Source: a virus. From it: 41,890 bases of DNA. The translations under genes and the position numbers were made by a program. The notes beneath the pieces are model-generated. The model had not been told where the DNA came from. It saw only the letters and a list, made by a program, of their open reading frames with translations, and did no database searches. The stretch is taken from IMG/VR virus record IMGVR_UViG_3300044643_000677, positions 1-41,890 of that record, one strand, 5' to 3'. Below, piece after piece: positions 18,090 through 27,681 of the stretch (positions are counted from its first letter, which is position 1; each line of letters opens with the position of its first letter).

Positions 18090-19140
18090 GGTGCTCCATA
18101 GTACTGGAAGTAGACTAAACCAACCACACCGGCACCATCGACTGCTTGACCGCCTGAACCGAACCCACCCCAGTTTGCGCCGTTAGAACCAACTGCTCCG
18201 GTTCCAATTTGCACAGAATATCCTCGGCCTCCCGCTCCTCCTGTGTACGAGCCATACGTCGTTGCAGATCCATTGCCGCCGTTGCCAGGACGGAACGGTC
18301 CATCAAGAATGTCTCCTGCGTTTCCTCCGTTAGCAGCCCACCCTGCGCCACCACCATAAGAATAGTTATTGGGATCAGGGTTGCTGTTTTTGTCTAAGTT
18401 TGAATAACCAACACCACCCGTGGTAGCTCCGTCTCCTGATCCTTGATTGCCGCCATTGCCGCCATATGGTGGGTTGTATGCACCAGCTGCACCACCACCA
18501 GCCGACAAGGTTGTCCAGTTGGTGCCGCTAATTGATGTAGCCCCACCAGCTGCTCGACCACCGCCACCGGCACCAACCGCAACGGTTAAGCCTTGATTTG
18601 CACCACTTGAAAAGGCGCGCGAAGAAAGAGCACGGTAACCGCCAGCACCGCCACCGCCCATACCGGCACCGCCACCGCCACCGCATATAAAGATGTTGTA
18701 AATGCTCGCCGCAATAGGGCTTCCACCAGTAGGCGTAACGGTAGGGATGCTAACAGAGTACGAACCAGCAGTACCGTTTGCGTATGGAAGCAAACGCCAT
18801 GTTGTGAACGTTGTAGTCCCTGATGTTTGTGTACCAACAGAGTTTGTAGCTACGGCGCGGACATCGTAAATCGTGCCGGTAGAGTTGTTGATTTCAAGAC
18901 CAGTTTGATTACTAAAAACGTTTTGACTGGTGCTTCCAATTATCCCAGTAATCGTTGCTCCGTTAGTCCAGCTGGATTCAGAGCTTTTTTTGTACTGAAA
19001 TTGTACGCTTGTTGTATAGCCATTGGGGTTAACTACAGCATTAAACGTTGCCCTAGATTCGTTAAAGTTTGTCGTGGAACTGATGGTAATCGCTGGCAAA
19101 AGCGTAATTCCTGCGCCCATGAACCCGTGCCTGATGGGCA

Positions 19141-19141
<1 letters not shown>
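18086..19141 (-). CDS. Tail fibre adhesin with FN3-like and glycine-rich domains
   Basis: 351 residues. An Ig/FN3-like domain (about 20-115) has the pattern VQFQYKKSSESSWTNG and VRAVATNSVGTQTSGT. It is followed by a Gly-rich region (about 150-340) with runs such as GGGGAGMGGGGAGGYRAL. Glycine-rich bundles form the receptor-binding tip of several phage adhesins, and the C-terminal YFQYYGAP would be the end of the fibre. TAATG overlap with the collagen-like fibre gene. Receptor recognition is inferred. Confidence 0.65.
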
Positions 19142-20063
<922 letters not shown>

Positions 20064-20064
<1 letters not shown>

Positions 20065-20405
20065 TAAGTCCTCGTAACGTCAGGCAAGACAACAAAGGAA
20101 CCGGAAAGAATGGTAGTGATAATCCCGGAAGCGTTTTCCTGGAGATCCCAATAATAGTTCTGTGGTTCAAGAACGGCTGTACTTGCGGCAGACATAACTA
20201 GCTGAAGAGTACCAGCTGCACCGCTAATAATTGTGCAGGTAAAGGTGGCCGCTGGAGTAGGGTCGTCATAGTTCTGACGAACCATAGATGTGTATACGCG
20301 GTTAGTAATGTTAATGGGCGTTGTGCCGTTAGTGGTCATTGTGACGCCGACAGTCAGCGTATCCCCACGTGTTACTACAAGATCCTGCTCTGCTGGAACT
20401 GCCAT
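20064..20405 (-). CDS. Beta-sandwich tail/baseplate-type protein
   Basis: 113 residues. The pattern [15 protein letters not shown] at the N-terminus and a closing strand pair ([20 protein letters not shown]) resemble the N-terminal domain of baseplate upper proteins and similar fibre-anchoring modules. It directly precedes the collagen fibre (TAATG overlap), fitting a fibre-attachment role. No search was possible, so the family link is tentative. Confidence 0.55.
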
Positions 20406-20575
20406 TAATCATCTACTCCAACGCCAAATGCGATAGCCACAACACTAACACCTAACGTAGCAGCGCTGATGTACAATGCTTTACTGAGGGCGTCTCCTGA
20501 CAGGGTAATTAATACCATACCTGTTCCGGAGGCCCAAATCAGCAGAGATAAGATAGCACCAAAATACTTACGCAT
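20405..20575 (-). CDS. Small two-span membrane protein
   Basis: 56 residues, starting at ATG 20573-20575 and ending in a TAATG overlap with the next gene. Two hydrophobic spans: YFGAILSLLIWASGTGMVLI (about 4-24) and ALYISAATLGVSVVAIAFGV (about 33-52), ending VDD. It could be a second holin, a phage exclusion protein, or a partner of the secreted Thr-rich protein encoded 12 nt upstream. No SD is evident. Confidence 0.55.
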   Translation of the reverse strand: MRKYFGAILSLLIWASGTGMVLITLSGDALSKALYISAATLGVSVVAIAFGVGVDD

Positions 20576-20587
20576 TGCTAGATTTTA

Positions 20588-21592
20588 TCATTTCCGGCGA
20601 ATTGCTGCAGGAGCTACGCTCATAGCTATGCCGATAGCAATCAAACTGCGGCGCTCGCCTACAGGCACTGTAGAGCCAACAGGGACGTAGGAATCGACCT
20701 GACCGCCGAAGATGTTGATTTCCTCTTCAAACGCCTCACGGACCGCCTCAGGGGCCGATTGGACGGCTACAACTAGTTCTTCCAACTGAGTATCAGAAAG
20801 CTCTTCGATTTCCAACGCAGCAAAGACCTCGGTGGCCTGTTCCTCAGTTGCTTCCGCCAGGGCTTCCTGGCTTGTTGCAATTTCCGCGGCCTGATCCGCA
20901 GTCACCACTGGGGGTATCACTACCGGGGGTGCTGTCGTCGTAGTCTCGGGCACTGTCGTTGTCGTGCTTGTAGTGGTTGTGGTTGTGGCAGGGACAGTCG
21001 TAGTCGTGGCAGGCACAGTCACTGGCGCTGCAGTAGTAGTAGGAATCGTCGTCGGAATTGTGGTAGTTTGAGGCCATGTCGTTGTCGTCTCCGGAATCGT
21101 GGTGGTAGTAGTTGTGGTGGTGGTTGTAGATGTTGTGGTTGTTTGAGGTAGCTCCGTGGTTGTTGTTGGTGGGAGCGTTGTCGTGGTGGTCGTTGAAGAA
21201 GTCGTAGTTGACGCAGGGATACCATTAAAGGTTAGCTCGTAGCTGACGTTCCACTGCACCCCGTCACGCCACACATCGGGCTGGTGGCAGCATGTACCCG
21301 CGCGCAGGCGATATCTGCCGGGTTGCACTTCCATGGAGATGTAGGACTGCAAACCCCTGTAATCGTCATTGGTGTAGAGAAGGGTACCCTGCTCGTCGTA
21401 CAGCCACAACTGGGGATCGGAGTTGCTGCTCTCCATCATGAAGGTCTCGGCAATAAACTGCGTCGGTTCGGTGTACTCAAACCAAAAGTCTGTAGGCCTG
21501 GTAATTACCGGATTTTCAGCTTTTGCTTGTGAAGATAAAAGAAAAAAGCTTAGGAAGAATAGGGAAACAAAAAGTCTAAAGCTTTTGAGCAT
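20588..21592 (-). CDS. Secreted Thr-rich surface protein, host-like
   Basis: 334 residues. A Sec signal peptide (hydrophobic core SLFFLSFFLLSS, then AKA before ENPV) is followed by a beta-sandwich like pre-peptidase C-terminal domains (about 30-130, motif DPQLWLYDEQGTLLYTNDD). Next comes a roughly 100-residue Thr/Pro linker, an acidic helical region (about 235-300), and a conserved-looking tail (FGGQVDSYVPVGSTVPVG). It ends in a hydrophobic stretch (SLIAIGIAMSVAPAA) and RRK. This is the architecture of an exported cell-surface protein of actinobacteria, not of a virion protein, yet it sits between capsid and tail genes. It may alter the infected cell surface; that is inference. Confidence 0.75.
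   Translation of the reverse strand: MLKSFRLFVSLFFLSFFLLSSQAKAENPVITRPTDFWFEYTEPTQFIAETFMMESSNSDPQLWLYDEQGTLLYTNDDYRGLQSYISMEVQPGRYRLRAGTCCHQPDVWRDGVQWNVSYELTFNGIPASTTTSSTTTTTTLPPTTTTELPQTTTTSTTTTTTTTTTIPETTTTWPQTTTIPTTIPTTTAAPVTVPATTTTVPATTTTTTSTTTTVPETTTTAPPVVIPPVVTADQAAEIATSQEALAEATEEQATEVFAALEIEELSDTQLEELVVAVQSAPEAVREAFEEEINIFGGQVDSYVPVGSTVPVGERRSLIAIGIAMSVAPAAIRRK
20895..21215 (-). repeat. Thr-codon low-complexity repeat (linker coding)
   Basis: Plus strand shows long runs of GTTGTGGTAGT-like repeats, which read on the minus strand as ACN codons encoding Thr runs broken by Pro/Glu/Val. This is the linker of the secreted protein, comparable to mucin-like, possibly glycosylated linkers. 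Length variation is expected. Confidence 0.75.
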
Positions 21593-21595
21593 CTA

Positions 21596-21898
21596 CTAGA
21601 TTAGCATAATGCCGATCGTCGGAGTACCCGTACTGATAATACTAACTACAGCCCCGCCACCATTCCACGGAATATCAATGTACCCAGGATTTCCGTGAAC
21701 CGTTACGTACGTATTGTCGCCACCAACGGTAGGTGTAGCTGGTGTTAAACCAGTGCTGGCTAGAGTTACATAGGCATGAGAAGTACCGGCCGTAGTAACA
21801 AAACGCAAAGCGTTACCTGTTCCAGTAAGGGTAACGGTATCTACCGTGTTTGCCACTAGCGTGATGTACTTGGATTGAGAAGATGAGTATGTTGCCAT
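21596..21898 (-). CDS. Small beta-rich virion protein
   Basis: 100 residues, Thr/Gly/Val-rich with alternating hydrophobic pattern (KYITLVANTVDTVTLTG; GAVVSIISTGTPTIGIML). Likely a beta-barrel decoration or fibre component. TAATG overlap with the preceding gene. No recognised family. Confidence 0.55.
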   Translation of the reverse strand: MATYSSSQSKYITLVANTVDTVTLTGTGNALRFVTTAGTSHAYVTLASTGLTPATPTVGGDNTYVTVHGNPGYIDIPWNGGGAVVSIISTGTPTIGIMLI

Positions 21899-22359
21899 TA
21901 TTTGAGTCCGTTATTCATTGAGTATTGACGTTTGGTGCCACCTTCAAGGTGACCGATATCTTTAATGATAGCAAAGTGCATCTTGTCAGCGAGTTCTTCT
22001 GCCTTATCGCGTTGTGCTGAGTCTTCTGCAGCACGGGCAGCACGGTTCTTCTTCTGAATGTCCTCAATCAAGCGGTGGCCTTTTTGCCAGTCGCCTTCAA
22101 TGAGCTTCACAATAAGAGAGTGATCGCAGCGCGGGGAAGAGCACGCAATGTAAGGCGTGTTTTGGCCGTCGATCAGCCATACTTCAAAGTGCTGCGTAAG
22201 AGGGTTAAACAGAATACTGGCAGTCGGATCACCGCGCCAACCTGATTCGTCTCCCTTGCGGATTCGTTCCGAGATGTTGTACACATCGGTGGAAATCTCA
22301 GCCCATCCGTCCGAGCCTGGGATGTGTTGTCCCAAAATGTCGTGAGCTCTTAAATCCAT
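21898..22359 (-). CDS. Hypothetical virion-operon protein
   Basis: 153 residues. The N-terminal part contains beta strands and two Cys (IACSSPRCDHS). The C-terminal half is a charged helix (IQKKNRAARAAEDSAQRDKAEELADK). A good SD (AGGAG) lies 8 nt before the ATG. Position between capsid and tail genes suggests a head or connector role, but no motif confirms this. Confidence 0.55.
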   Translation of the reverse strand: MDLRAHDILGQHIPGSDGWAEISTDVYNISERIRKGDESGWRGDPTASILFNPLTQHFEVWLIDGQNTPYIACSSPRCDHSLIVKLIEGDWQKGHRLIEDIQKKNRAARAAEDSAQRDKAEELADKMHFAIIKDIGHLEGGTKRQYSMNNGLK

Positions 22360-22429
22360 AATGTTCTCCTAGGTGATGCCAGCCGGAGTGGGTGAAAGGA
22401 GAAAAGACCCACCCCGGCCAACAAGCTTT

Positions 22430-22750
22430 TTATGCGCCGAATGCAAAGATGCGAGCAACGACTGTCGAAACGTCCGTTGTGCTTGCTACTTCTGCTAATG
22501 CAGCACCATCTGTTGTAGTGTCAACCCAATATAGCTTGATCTTGGGTGCGGTTGTTGAACCGTTCCACGAAGGTACATAGCCGTCTTGGGTGACTGCCCA
22601 AATAAAATCAAGTCGGTCGAGACCGAGGGAAGAAGCCGTGATAGCTTCTCCCCCGGTCGCGTACGACGAATCAAAGGTGACTGTCGCGGTCACGAACTTA
22701 CGATTGCCCGGAACTTCCGGACCCGTAACGACGCTTACCGTTGCAGCCAT
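22430..22750 (-). CDS. Putative capsid decoration protein
   Basis: 106 residues, beta-rich (VTATVTFDSSYATGGEAITA, then LDFIWAVTQDGYVPSW). It begins 2 nt after the major capsid stop and looks like the small proteins that often follow the capsid gene and decorate its surface. Function is inferred from position and composition. Confidence 0.55.
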   Translation of the reverse strand: MAATVSVVTGPEVPGNRKFVTATVTFDSSYATGGEAITASSLGLDRLDFIWAVTQDGYVPSWNGSTTAPKIKLYWVDTTTDGAALAEVASTTDVSTVVARIFAFGA

Positions 22751-22751
22751 C

Positions 22752-24020
22752 TTAGATGGTGGTTTCCGTGAGGTCCTTGATCACGAAGTTAGCGTTGCGC
22801 TGCTTACATGCAAGTTCTGCATAGCAGGTCATCGTTGCTTCGTAAGCATCGGTGTTAGGAACGCGGTTCATCACTGCACCGTCAAGGTCCATGAACTGCC
22901 AACCTTCGCCAACCTGGTGATACACCATGCTCTCAGGCGAAAGGCCGTAGAGTGCGTTGTTCGGGCAGTCGAAGTCTGCGTACAGAACTGTTGGACCTTC
23001 GTCACCCTGTCCGGAGACTGATGGTGAGTAGTACTGGATACCTGCGTAGCCACCCTTGAGCTGGGTCTGCTCCATGTTTCGCTTGAGCGAGAGGAACAAG
23101 TTTGCAACCGAAAGGTGAACACCTTCTGCAGAAACGAGAAGCGATGGCTTCTTGCCGCTGTTGATGAGGGTCTTCATGATTGCACCAGTGATGAGGGTTT
23201 CGGTCACGGCACGGTTTGTTCCACCGTTGCTGTTGACGTATGCCTTCCACTTTGGCTGGCTTGAAGGGTTGATGGTGTGAAGGACTGCGCTATCGTCGAC
23301 GATTGTCTGAATACCTGTCAATTCCTTCTGACCGTCACCTGGCTGGCCGCTGTTGCTGGAAGCACCGCCTGCACCTGCACGGAAAATGAAGTTCGTGGAT
23401 GAAGTGGTAACTGCTGCACCGGAGATAACAATCGTCTTAGCTGATTCGCTGAGAGATGTAACTGTACGGGCAGAAGCAACTGCGGTTGGGTCAGCTACGG
23501 TACCAATGTCAATAACCATGCCACCATCAAAGAAGAGGTTGCGAAGAGCTGTTGAACCGGTTGAAGCTGCCAAAACGACAGTTGTTGAAGAAGAAGTTGT
23601 ACCACACTGAGCGATAACACCGTTAGATGTACCCCAAAGCTGACGGTTAACGTCCTTCATTGCGTCACGGCGGATTCCCTGCATTTCAGCGTCAAGTGCG
23701 TCAACGAATGCGCCACGGTCTGTAACAGCCTGACGGATTGTTGGACCACTCAGCTGGATGCGACCATAGACGTAGCGGACTGGTACGGGGACCGTCGCGA
23801 AGCCTTGGTTGCCTGCTGTTGGGAGCGTGCCATTTTCGCCGCGAGCGCCGACACCGGACGAACGTCCGAGGTGGAGTGCATGGCGGGCAACACGGCCCGT
23901 GATGGTGTCGCGGCGAGTCTCGATCTGCGAGAGGAGAAAAGTCGCTTGGTTAAGTTGGTCGATGTAATCCTTGTAGTCGTCCTTAAGGATTGCATCAACG
24001 GTGGAAAGGCTTGCGGGCAC
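22752..24020 (-). CDS. Major capsid protein
   Basis: 422 residues. The N-terminal region (AILKDDYKDYIDQLNQATFL) is followed by GENGTLPTAGNQGFATVPVP and YGRIQLSGPTIRQAVTDRGA, the pattern of HK97-fold capsid proteins of the P22/N4-like type, where an N-terminal arm precedes the spine helix. Length and position after scaffold and portal genes fit. It starts at a GTG preceded by AAGGAATAACAAA. It has its own promoter and a leader of about 165 nt, consistent with high expression. No maturation protease was seen. Confidence 0.8.
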   Translation of the reverse strand: MPASLSTVDAILKDDYKDYIDQLNQATFLLSQIETRRDTITGRVARHALHLGRSSGVGARGENGTLPTAGNQGFATVPVPVRYVYGRIQLSGPTIRQAVTDRGAFVDALDAEMQGIRRDAMKDVNRQLWGTSNGVIAQCGTTSSSTTVVLAASTGSTALRNLFFDGGMVIDIGTVADPTAVASARTVTSLSESAKTIVISGAAVTTSSTNFIFRAGAGGASSNSGQPGDGQKELTGIQTIVDDSAVLHTINPSSQPKWKAYVNSNGGTNRAVTETLITGAIMKTLINSGKKPSLLVSAEGVHLSVANLFLSLKRNMEQTQLKGGYAGIQYYSPSVSGQGDEGPTVLYADFDCPNNALYGLSPESMVYHQVGEGWQFMDLDGAVMNRVPNTDAYEATMTCYAELACKQRNANFVIKDLTETTI

Positions 24021-24185
24021 TTTGTTATTCCTTACTGTTGATTGTTGTTTTGTTGATGGATTGAGTTGTTTAGACCCACTACCCGGCGGTCCCTAGTTCT
24101 CCGAACATCGGGGCGCTATGACGTTCCGTCAACGTGCCTTTGTGGTGACTATGTTTTTACACCGTCTAATCCAAGACGAATGTAT
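24021..24185 (-). promoter_or_regulatory. Leader of the capsid transcript with two small hairpins
   Basis: About 165 nt of untranslated leader upstream of the capsid GTG. Two short perfect hairpins are visible: TGACG-TTC-CGTCA at 24119-24131 and CCGA-ACA-TCGG at 24101-24111. No poly-U tract follows either, so they are not obvious terminators. They may stabilise the capsid mRNA or separate it from the scaffold transcript. Confidence 0.4.
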
Positions 24186-24191
24186 ATCTAT

Positions 24192-24219
24192 ATGTTATAT
24201 GTTACTTGCGCTATGTCAA
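24192..24219 (-). promoter_or_regulatory. Capsid operon promoter
   Basis: Minus-strand -35 TTGACA (perfect, 24214-24219), a 16-nt A+T-rich spacer and -10 TAACAT (24192-24197). It lies in the only sizeable gap of the structural operon, just before the major capsid gene. Neighbouring shifted -10 choices in the same A+T-rich stretch are possible. Confidence 0.55.
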
Positions 24220-24224
24220 GTAGC

Positions 24225-24977
24225 CTAACTAAGACCGCTTTGTCCAAGACGAGCCATAGCTCGATCGCGTGGAGACATGTTGCCAGTTGGGATGATTGCA
24301 GCCATGCCGTTAGGTGCTGCTGATGGCATACCTTCCGACGGGTTTTGGCGACGCTGGACAATTGATTGAGCTTGTTGGAGAATCTGATTCTCTACATCTG
24401 CAATAGCTGCACGAAGGTCCAGGTCGGACCGCTGCTGTGCTGCAGAAATAGCCGCAATAGCTAGTGGGCTGTTTGGATCATATCCAGCTTCCTGGAGTGT
24501 CTGTTCAATCTCATATTCATATCCCTGAACAATCTGCTCATGCTGGAAAGCCTGCATACGCTGTTCAACCATTTGCTCGACCTGCTGAGGAGTAAGGCCT
24601 TGCTGCTGAGCCTGATTAACAGTTTCTTGCAGTACTTCTTGCTGTGTTTGACCTTGGCTATTAACTCCAGCAATGTCGTAAAAACGATCTCCAGCTAAAG
24701 TTTTGGCGTTGTCGATCATCCACTGAATAGCAGTATCCTGGTCTCCGGCAGCCCAAGCTTGTGCAAAACCCTGCACAGCAGCAGCGTCATCAGGGTGCAT
24801 GTTGTCAAATACTTGACGGATTGGCTTGTAGCGCTCACGCTCGCGAATGCGGTCTTGAACTTCTGAACGATAACGCTCTTCCCAGTTTGTGTCAGCTCCA
24901 GTTTCTACCGGGGCAGAAGATTCTGCGCCCTCTTCAGGAGTTACATAATCAGTAAAGTTTGTGTCCTCAAAAGACAT
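24225..24977 (-). CDS. Scaffold protein
   Basis: 250 residues, acidic N-terminus (MSFEDTNFTDYVTPEEGAES), then Gln/Glu-rich helices (QQGLTPQQVEQMVEQRMQAF) and a short basic C-terminus (SPRDRAMARLGQ). This composition, plus placement between portal and major capsid genes, is the standard scaffold pattern: the protein lines the procapsid and leaves before DNA packaging. The ATG abuts the portal stop codon. Confidence 0.75.
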   Translation of the reverse strand: MSFEDTNFTDYVTPEEGAESSAPVETGADTNWEERYRSEVQDRIRERERYKPIRQVFDNMHPDDAAAVQGFAQAWAAGDQDTAIQWMIDNAKTLAGDRFYDIAGVNSQGQTQQEVLQETVNQAQQQGLTPQQVEQMVEQRMQAFQHEQIVQGYEYEIEQTLQEAGYDPNSPLAIAAISAAQQRSDLDLRAAIADVENQILQQAQSIVQRRQNPSEGMPSAAPNGMAAIIPTGNMSPRDRAMARLGQSGLS

Positions 24978-27056
24978 TTACATTCCTTCCATTCCGGGCA
25001 TACCACCCATCATTGTCGGGTCCATCATCGACGGATCCATCATTTGTTCTGCGCCCATCATAGGCATAGATTGTGCTCCTGGGGGGAGTTCAGCACCGGC
25101 AAATAATGAATCTTCAGATTCCATTAAATCCTGTTCCTCCATCATCCCGTTTTCAGGAAGCGGTAGTCCAACTCCAGCTTGCAGCGCAGCCGTGACTCCT
25201 GGGTCCTGCATCTCGCCCATAGCTGCCTGATCTGATTGAGCCATGGTTGCGGCAGTCTCGTTAGTGAGGAACTGCATGTGTGCCATAACGTGCATGTCAA
25301 TCATTTGCTTAATCTGAGGATCAGCAAGCTCGTACGCAGGGCTCTTACGTTCGTTGTTGTGAATCATAATGTGAGCGTCGTGTACGTCAAAGTCTTCAGG
25401 GATAACAGGAACGCCCTGCATGAGCAGACCATTTTCCCATTCAGCCTTGGCAATGTCAGGGTCTTGTTGTGACAAGAACTGCTTTGGATCAGGAAGGTCC
25501 AGCATTCTTGTAAGAGAACGGGCATCCACGTTTTGGAATACCATTGGGAACTGCTGAGCCAACGAAGTGATCATCGACTGTGTTGCAAGCTTGCTTCTTG
25601 GCATTGTCGCGTCCATTGGGACAAGAACAACCGGCTTTTCGTCAATGTCTTTTGCACCCCAAGTAACTTGGTGGGGGACGCCCTGTTCTGTAATTAGCAT
25701 CACTTTTCTAGTAATGTCGTTATTTTCCGAGTTCATTCGGTACAGGGAAAGCGTCATTTCGCCAATACGACCCCAGCCCATAGACTGGTCTTTGGCCATA
25801 GGGCCAAGTGGGGTGTCGTCTTTTTCAGCCAACAACGACAAAGCAAGTCCGCTATTGCGATCTCCAGGTGCCTCGCCTCGCGTTGTTTGGTGTGTGTGGA
25901 AAATATCGTCCAGCTCCGCTTCTAGTTGTGCCGCCTCACCGGAGATCCAACGGGGCACTTCAGGAGCCATTTGCCAATGCGGTTCTCCAATCTCGCTGTT
26001 GTATTCCAGCGTATCGGCGGGGTCAATTGTGATCATGTCAGCGTCGTCAACCGAGCCAGCAGGAATCATCAATCGAGCGTTTGCAGCTTTACGCATATGC
26101 TCAAGAATTGTCGAGCGAGCGCGGTTGTATGCGTATTGAACGTCACGAGCAGGGGTAAGGAGAGTGTGTCCAACCCAGCTTGTAGGAATCTTATTTTGAC
26201 GGAAAAGAGACAAGTTCAGGTGCTTGAATGGGAATGGCCACTCATCTTCCTGAAGAACGATCTTTCCGTTTACAACGTGTACCACACATCCCGGGCCACG
26301 CGAGGTGGGTCGTTCGTAATAGACGTAGACGAGGGTTGTCTTGGGTGGCGCACCACCCGGGCGACGTAATAGAATACTGCGATGGCGAGAAGAAAGCATA
26401 GCTTCTGCGTCGGCCTGTGGAACTTCTTCAAGGTTGTACCTTTCCTGTACTTGCTCCGGTGGAAGGCTCGTACAGCGAATCCACCAACGGGCGTCGCGGT
26501 CGTTATGTGAGCCCGGCTCAAGGGTAAATTCATTAATACCAAGAGGTGTAAGCCTAATTCCGCCCTGCGGAACAGAGATCTGCGACATGGGGTCAATCAT
26601 GTATTCTTCACCCTTGTCAGGGTCCCAGTCGACGGCGATTGCGCTAGCTCCACCAAACAAAGTCTGCAAGATAGACATTTCACGAATATCTTCCCAGTTG
26701 TTATGGCGTTGTTCACCCATAAGAAGTTGTTCTTGCAGACGCTGACGGCGCATTGATGCGTCATCCATACCACTAGGCTGGACTTCCCAAATAAGCTCAG
26801 AACGGGTAAGACGAGCCAAAAGGCTGCGGCAACGAGGACCATACTTGTCGATAGTGATACGAGAGTTGCGTTCAGCTTCGTTAGCGTAGTCAAGCTCTTG
26901 TACGATGTTGCGGGTTGCATCCCACCAAATCCACTGGTGAGAAGCGTAATAAGACGCATTCATCCAATAGTCGCGGCGTTCTTTAACGAGGTACTGGTCG
27001 GCTTTTTGCCACATGCTAATTACATCGGCAGCAACCGGTGGGGCCCAAGGCTTCAC
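24978..27056 (-). CDS. Portal protein
   Basis: 692 residues, in the size class of P22-like portals. The N-terminus has aromatic helices (YYASHQWIWWDATRNIVQ), followed by a charged stem (SRITIDKYGPRCRSLLARL) and wing regions. A Met/Gly/Pro-rich disordered C-terminus (about 640-692) contains repeats such as MMDPSMMDPTMM. It starts at a GTG overlapping the previous stop and lies between terminase and scaffold, the canonical portal position. It forms the DNA channel at one vertex. Confidence 0.8.
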   Translation of the reverse strand: MKPWAPPVAADVISMWQKADQYLVKERRDYWMNASYYASHQWIWWDATRNIVQELDYANEAERNSRITIDKYGPRCRSLLARLTRSELIWEVQPSGMDDASMRRQRLQEQLLMGEQRHNNWEDIREMSILQTLFGGASAIAVDWDPDKGEEYMIDPMSQISVPQGGIRLTPLGINEFTLEPGSHNDRDARWWIRCTSLPPEQVQERYNLEEVPQADAEAMLSSRHRSILLRRPGGAPPKTTLVYVYYERPTSRGPGCVVHVVNGKIVLQEDEWPFPFKHLNLSLFRQNKIPTSWVGHTLLTPARDVQYAYNRARSTILEHMRKAANARLMIPAGSVDDADMITIDPADTLEYNSEIGEPHWQMAPEVPRWISGEAAQLEAELDDIFHTHQTTRGEAPGDRNSGLALSLLAEKDDTPLGPMAKDQSMGWGRIGEMTLSLYRMNSENNDITRKVMLITEQGVPHQVTWGAKDIDEKPVVLVPMDATMPRSKLATQSMITSLAQQFPMVFQNVDARSLTRMLDLPDPKQFLSQQDPDIAKAEWENGLLMQGVPVIPEDFDVHDAHIMIHNNERKSPAYELADPQIKQMIDMHVMAHMQFLTNETAATMAQSDQAAMGEMQDPGVTAALQAGVGLPLPENGMMEEQDLMESEDSLFAGAELPPGAQSMPMMGAEQMMDPSMMDPTMMGGMPGMEGM

Positions 27057-27274
27057 GGAGCGACTCCTTCAGACGGGACACGCCATGTGTGGTAAATCTC
27101 TTCACCATCGTCATTCTTCTTTTTCTTAGAAGCAGGAGTCTTCTCAGCCCTAACCATTGATGTAAAGTCTCCCGTGTGACGTGAAATAGCTAATTGTGTA
27201 ATTCGACGGTTCTCGCGAACAAGCCAAATAGTAACTCCCATATTACCGAGAGCTACAATAGACAACATTATCAC
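27053..27274 (-). CDS. Small membrane protein
   Basis: 73 residues if translation starts at GTG 27274, or 71 from the ATG at 27268. One N-terminal hydrophobic span (MLSIVALGNMGVTIWLV) and a basic cytoplasmic tail with KTPASKKKKNDDGEE. It lies between the zinc-finger-like gene and the portal with 4-nt overlaps on both sides. Function unknown. Confidence 0.55.
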   Translation of the reverse strand: MIMLSIVALGNMGVTIWLVRENRRITQLAISRHTGDFTSMVRAEKTPASKKKKNDDGEEIYHTWRVPSEGVAP

Positions 27275-27678
27275 AATTCCACATCCTTTGGTGGTACGAC
27301 TTTAAAGTTCTTTTTGGCTGGTGGAGCTTCTTCAATAGGTGTTTTGGGGATGCTATTCATAATACGTAAAGTAGTTTCAAGCTCTTCAATGCGGCCGGAC
27401 AGCTTTACATTGTTTTCTGACAGCTCAGTGATCATGTCAGAGAGCGCCTGATTCGATCCTGCTGTAATAAGCTCCAAGTTGCGGGAATCGAGGACCATGC
27501 GGCTCAACTCAACACAGCAGTCCGCACACACGTAAAAACGACGATTAGCCGATGGGTTGTCGTCATCAGGACTGTTTGGGTGATCTAGGTCAATCCCGGT
27601 ATCAATCGTAGGCAGGTTCACACTGCGGCAAAAGCCACAGCAACCTGGAAGATATAAGTAATGGTCTACACGTAACAT
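27271..27678 (-). CDS. Zinc-ribbon-like coiled-coil protein
   Basis: 135 residues. Two Cys pairs, CCGFC (about 13-17) and CADCC (about 51-55), could bind one zinc ion. They are followed by a heptad coiled coil (MITELSENNVKLSGRIEELE) and a basic Pro-rich tail. Situated between terminase and portal genes. Might act in packaging or DNA binding; no family recognised. Confidence 0.6.
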   Translation of the reverse strand: MLRVDHYLYLPGCCGFCRSVNLPTIDTGIDLDHPNSPDDDNPSANRRFYVCADCCVELSRMVLDSRNLELITAGSNQALSDMITELSENNVKLSGRIEELETTLRIMNSIPKTPIEEAPPAKKNFKVVPPKDVEL

Positions 27679-27681
27679 TTG

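Noticed and set aside
25567-26139. 190-codon rightward frame opposite the portal gene
   Set aside because: Ser/Ile-rich shadow of the portal reading frame; no SD or independent evidence.
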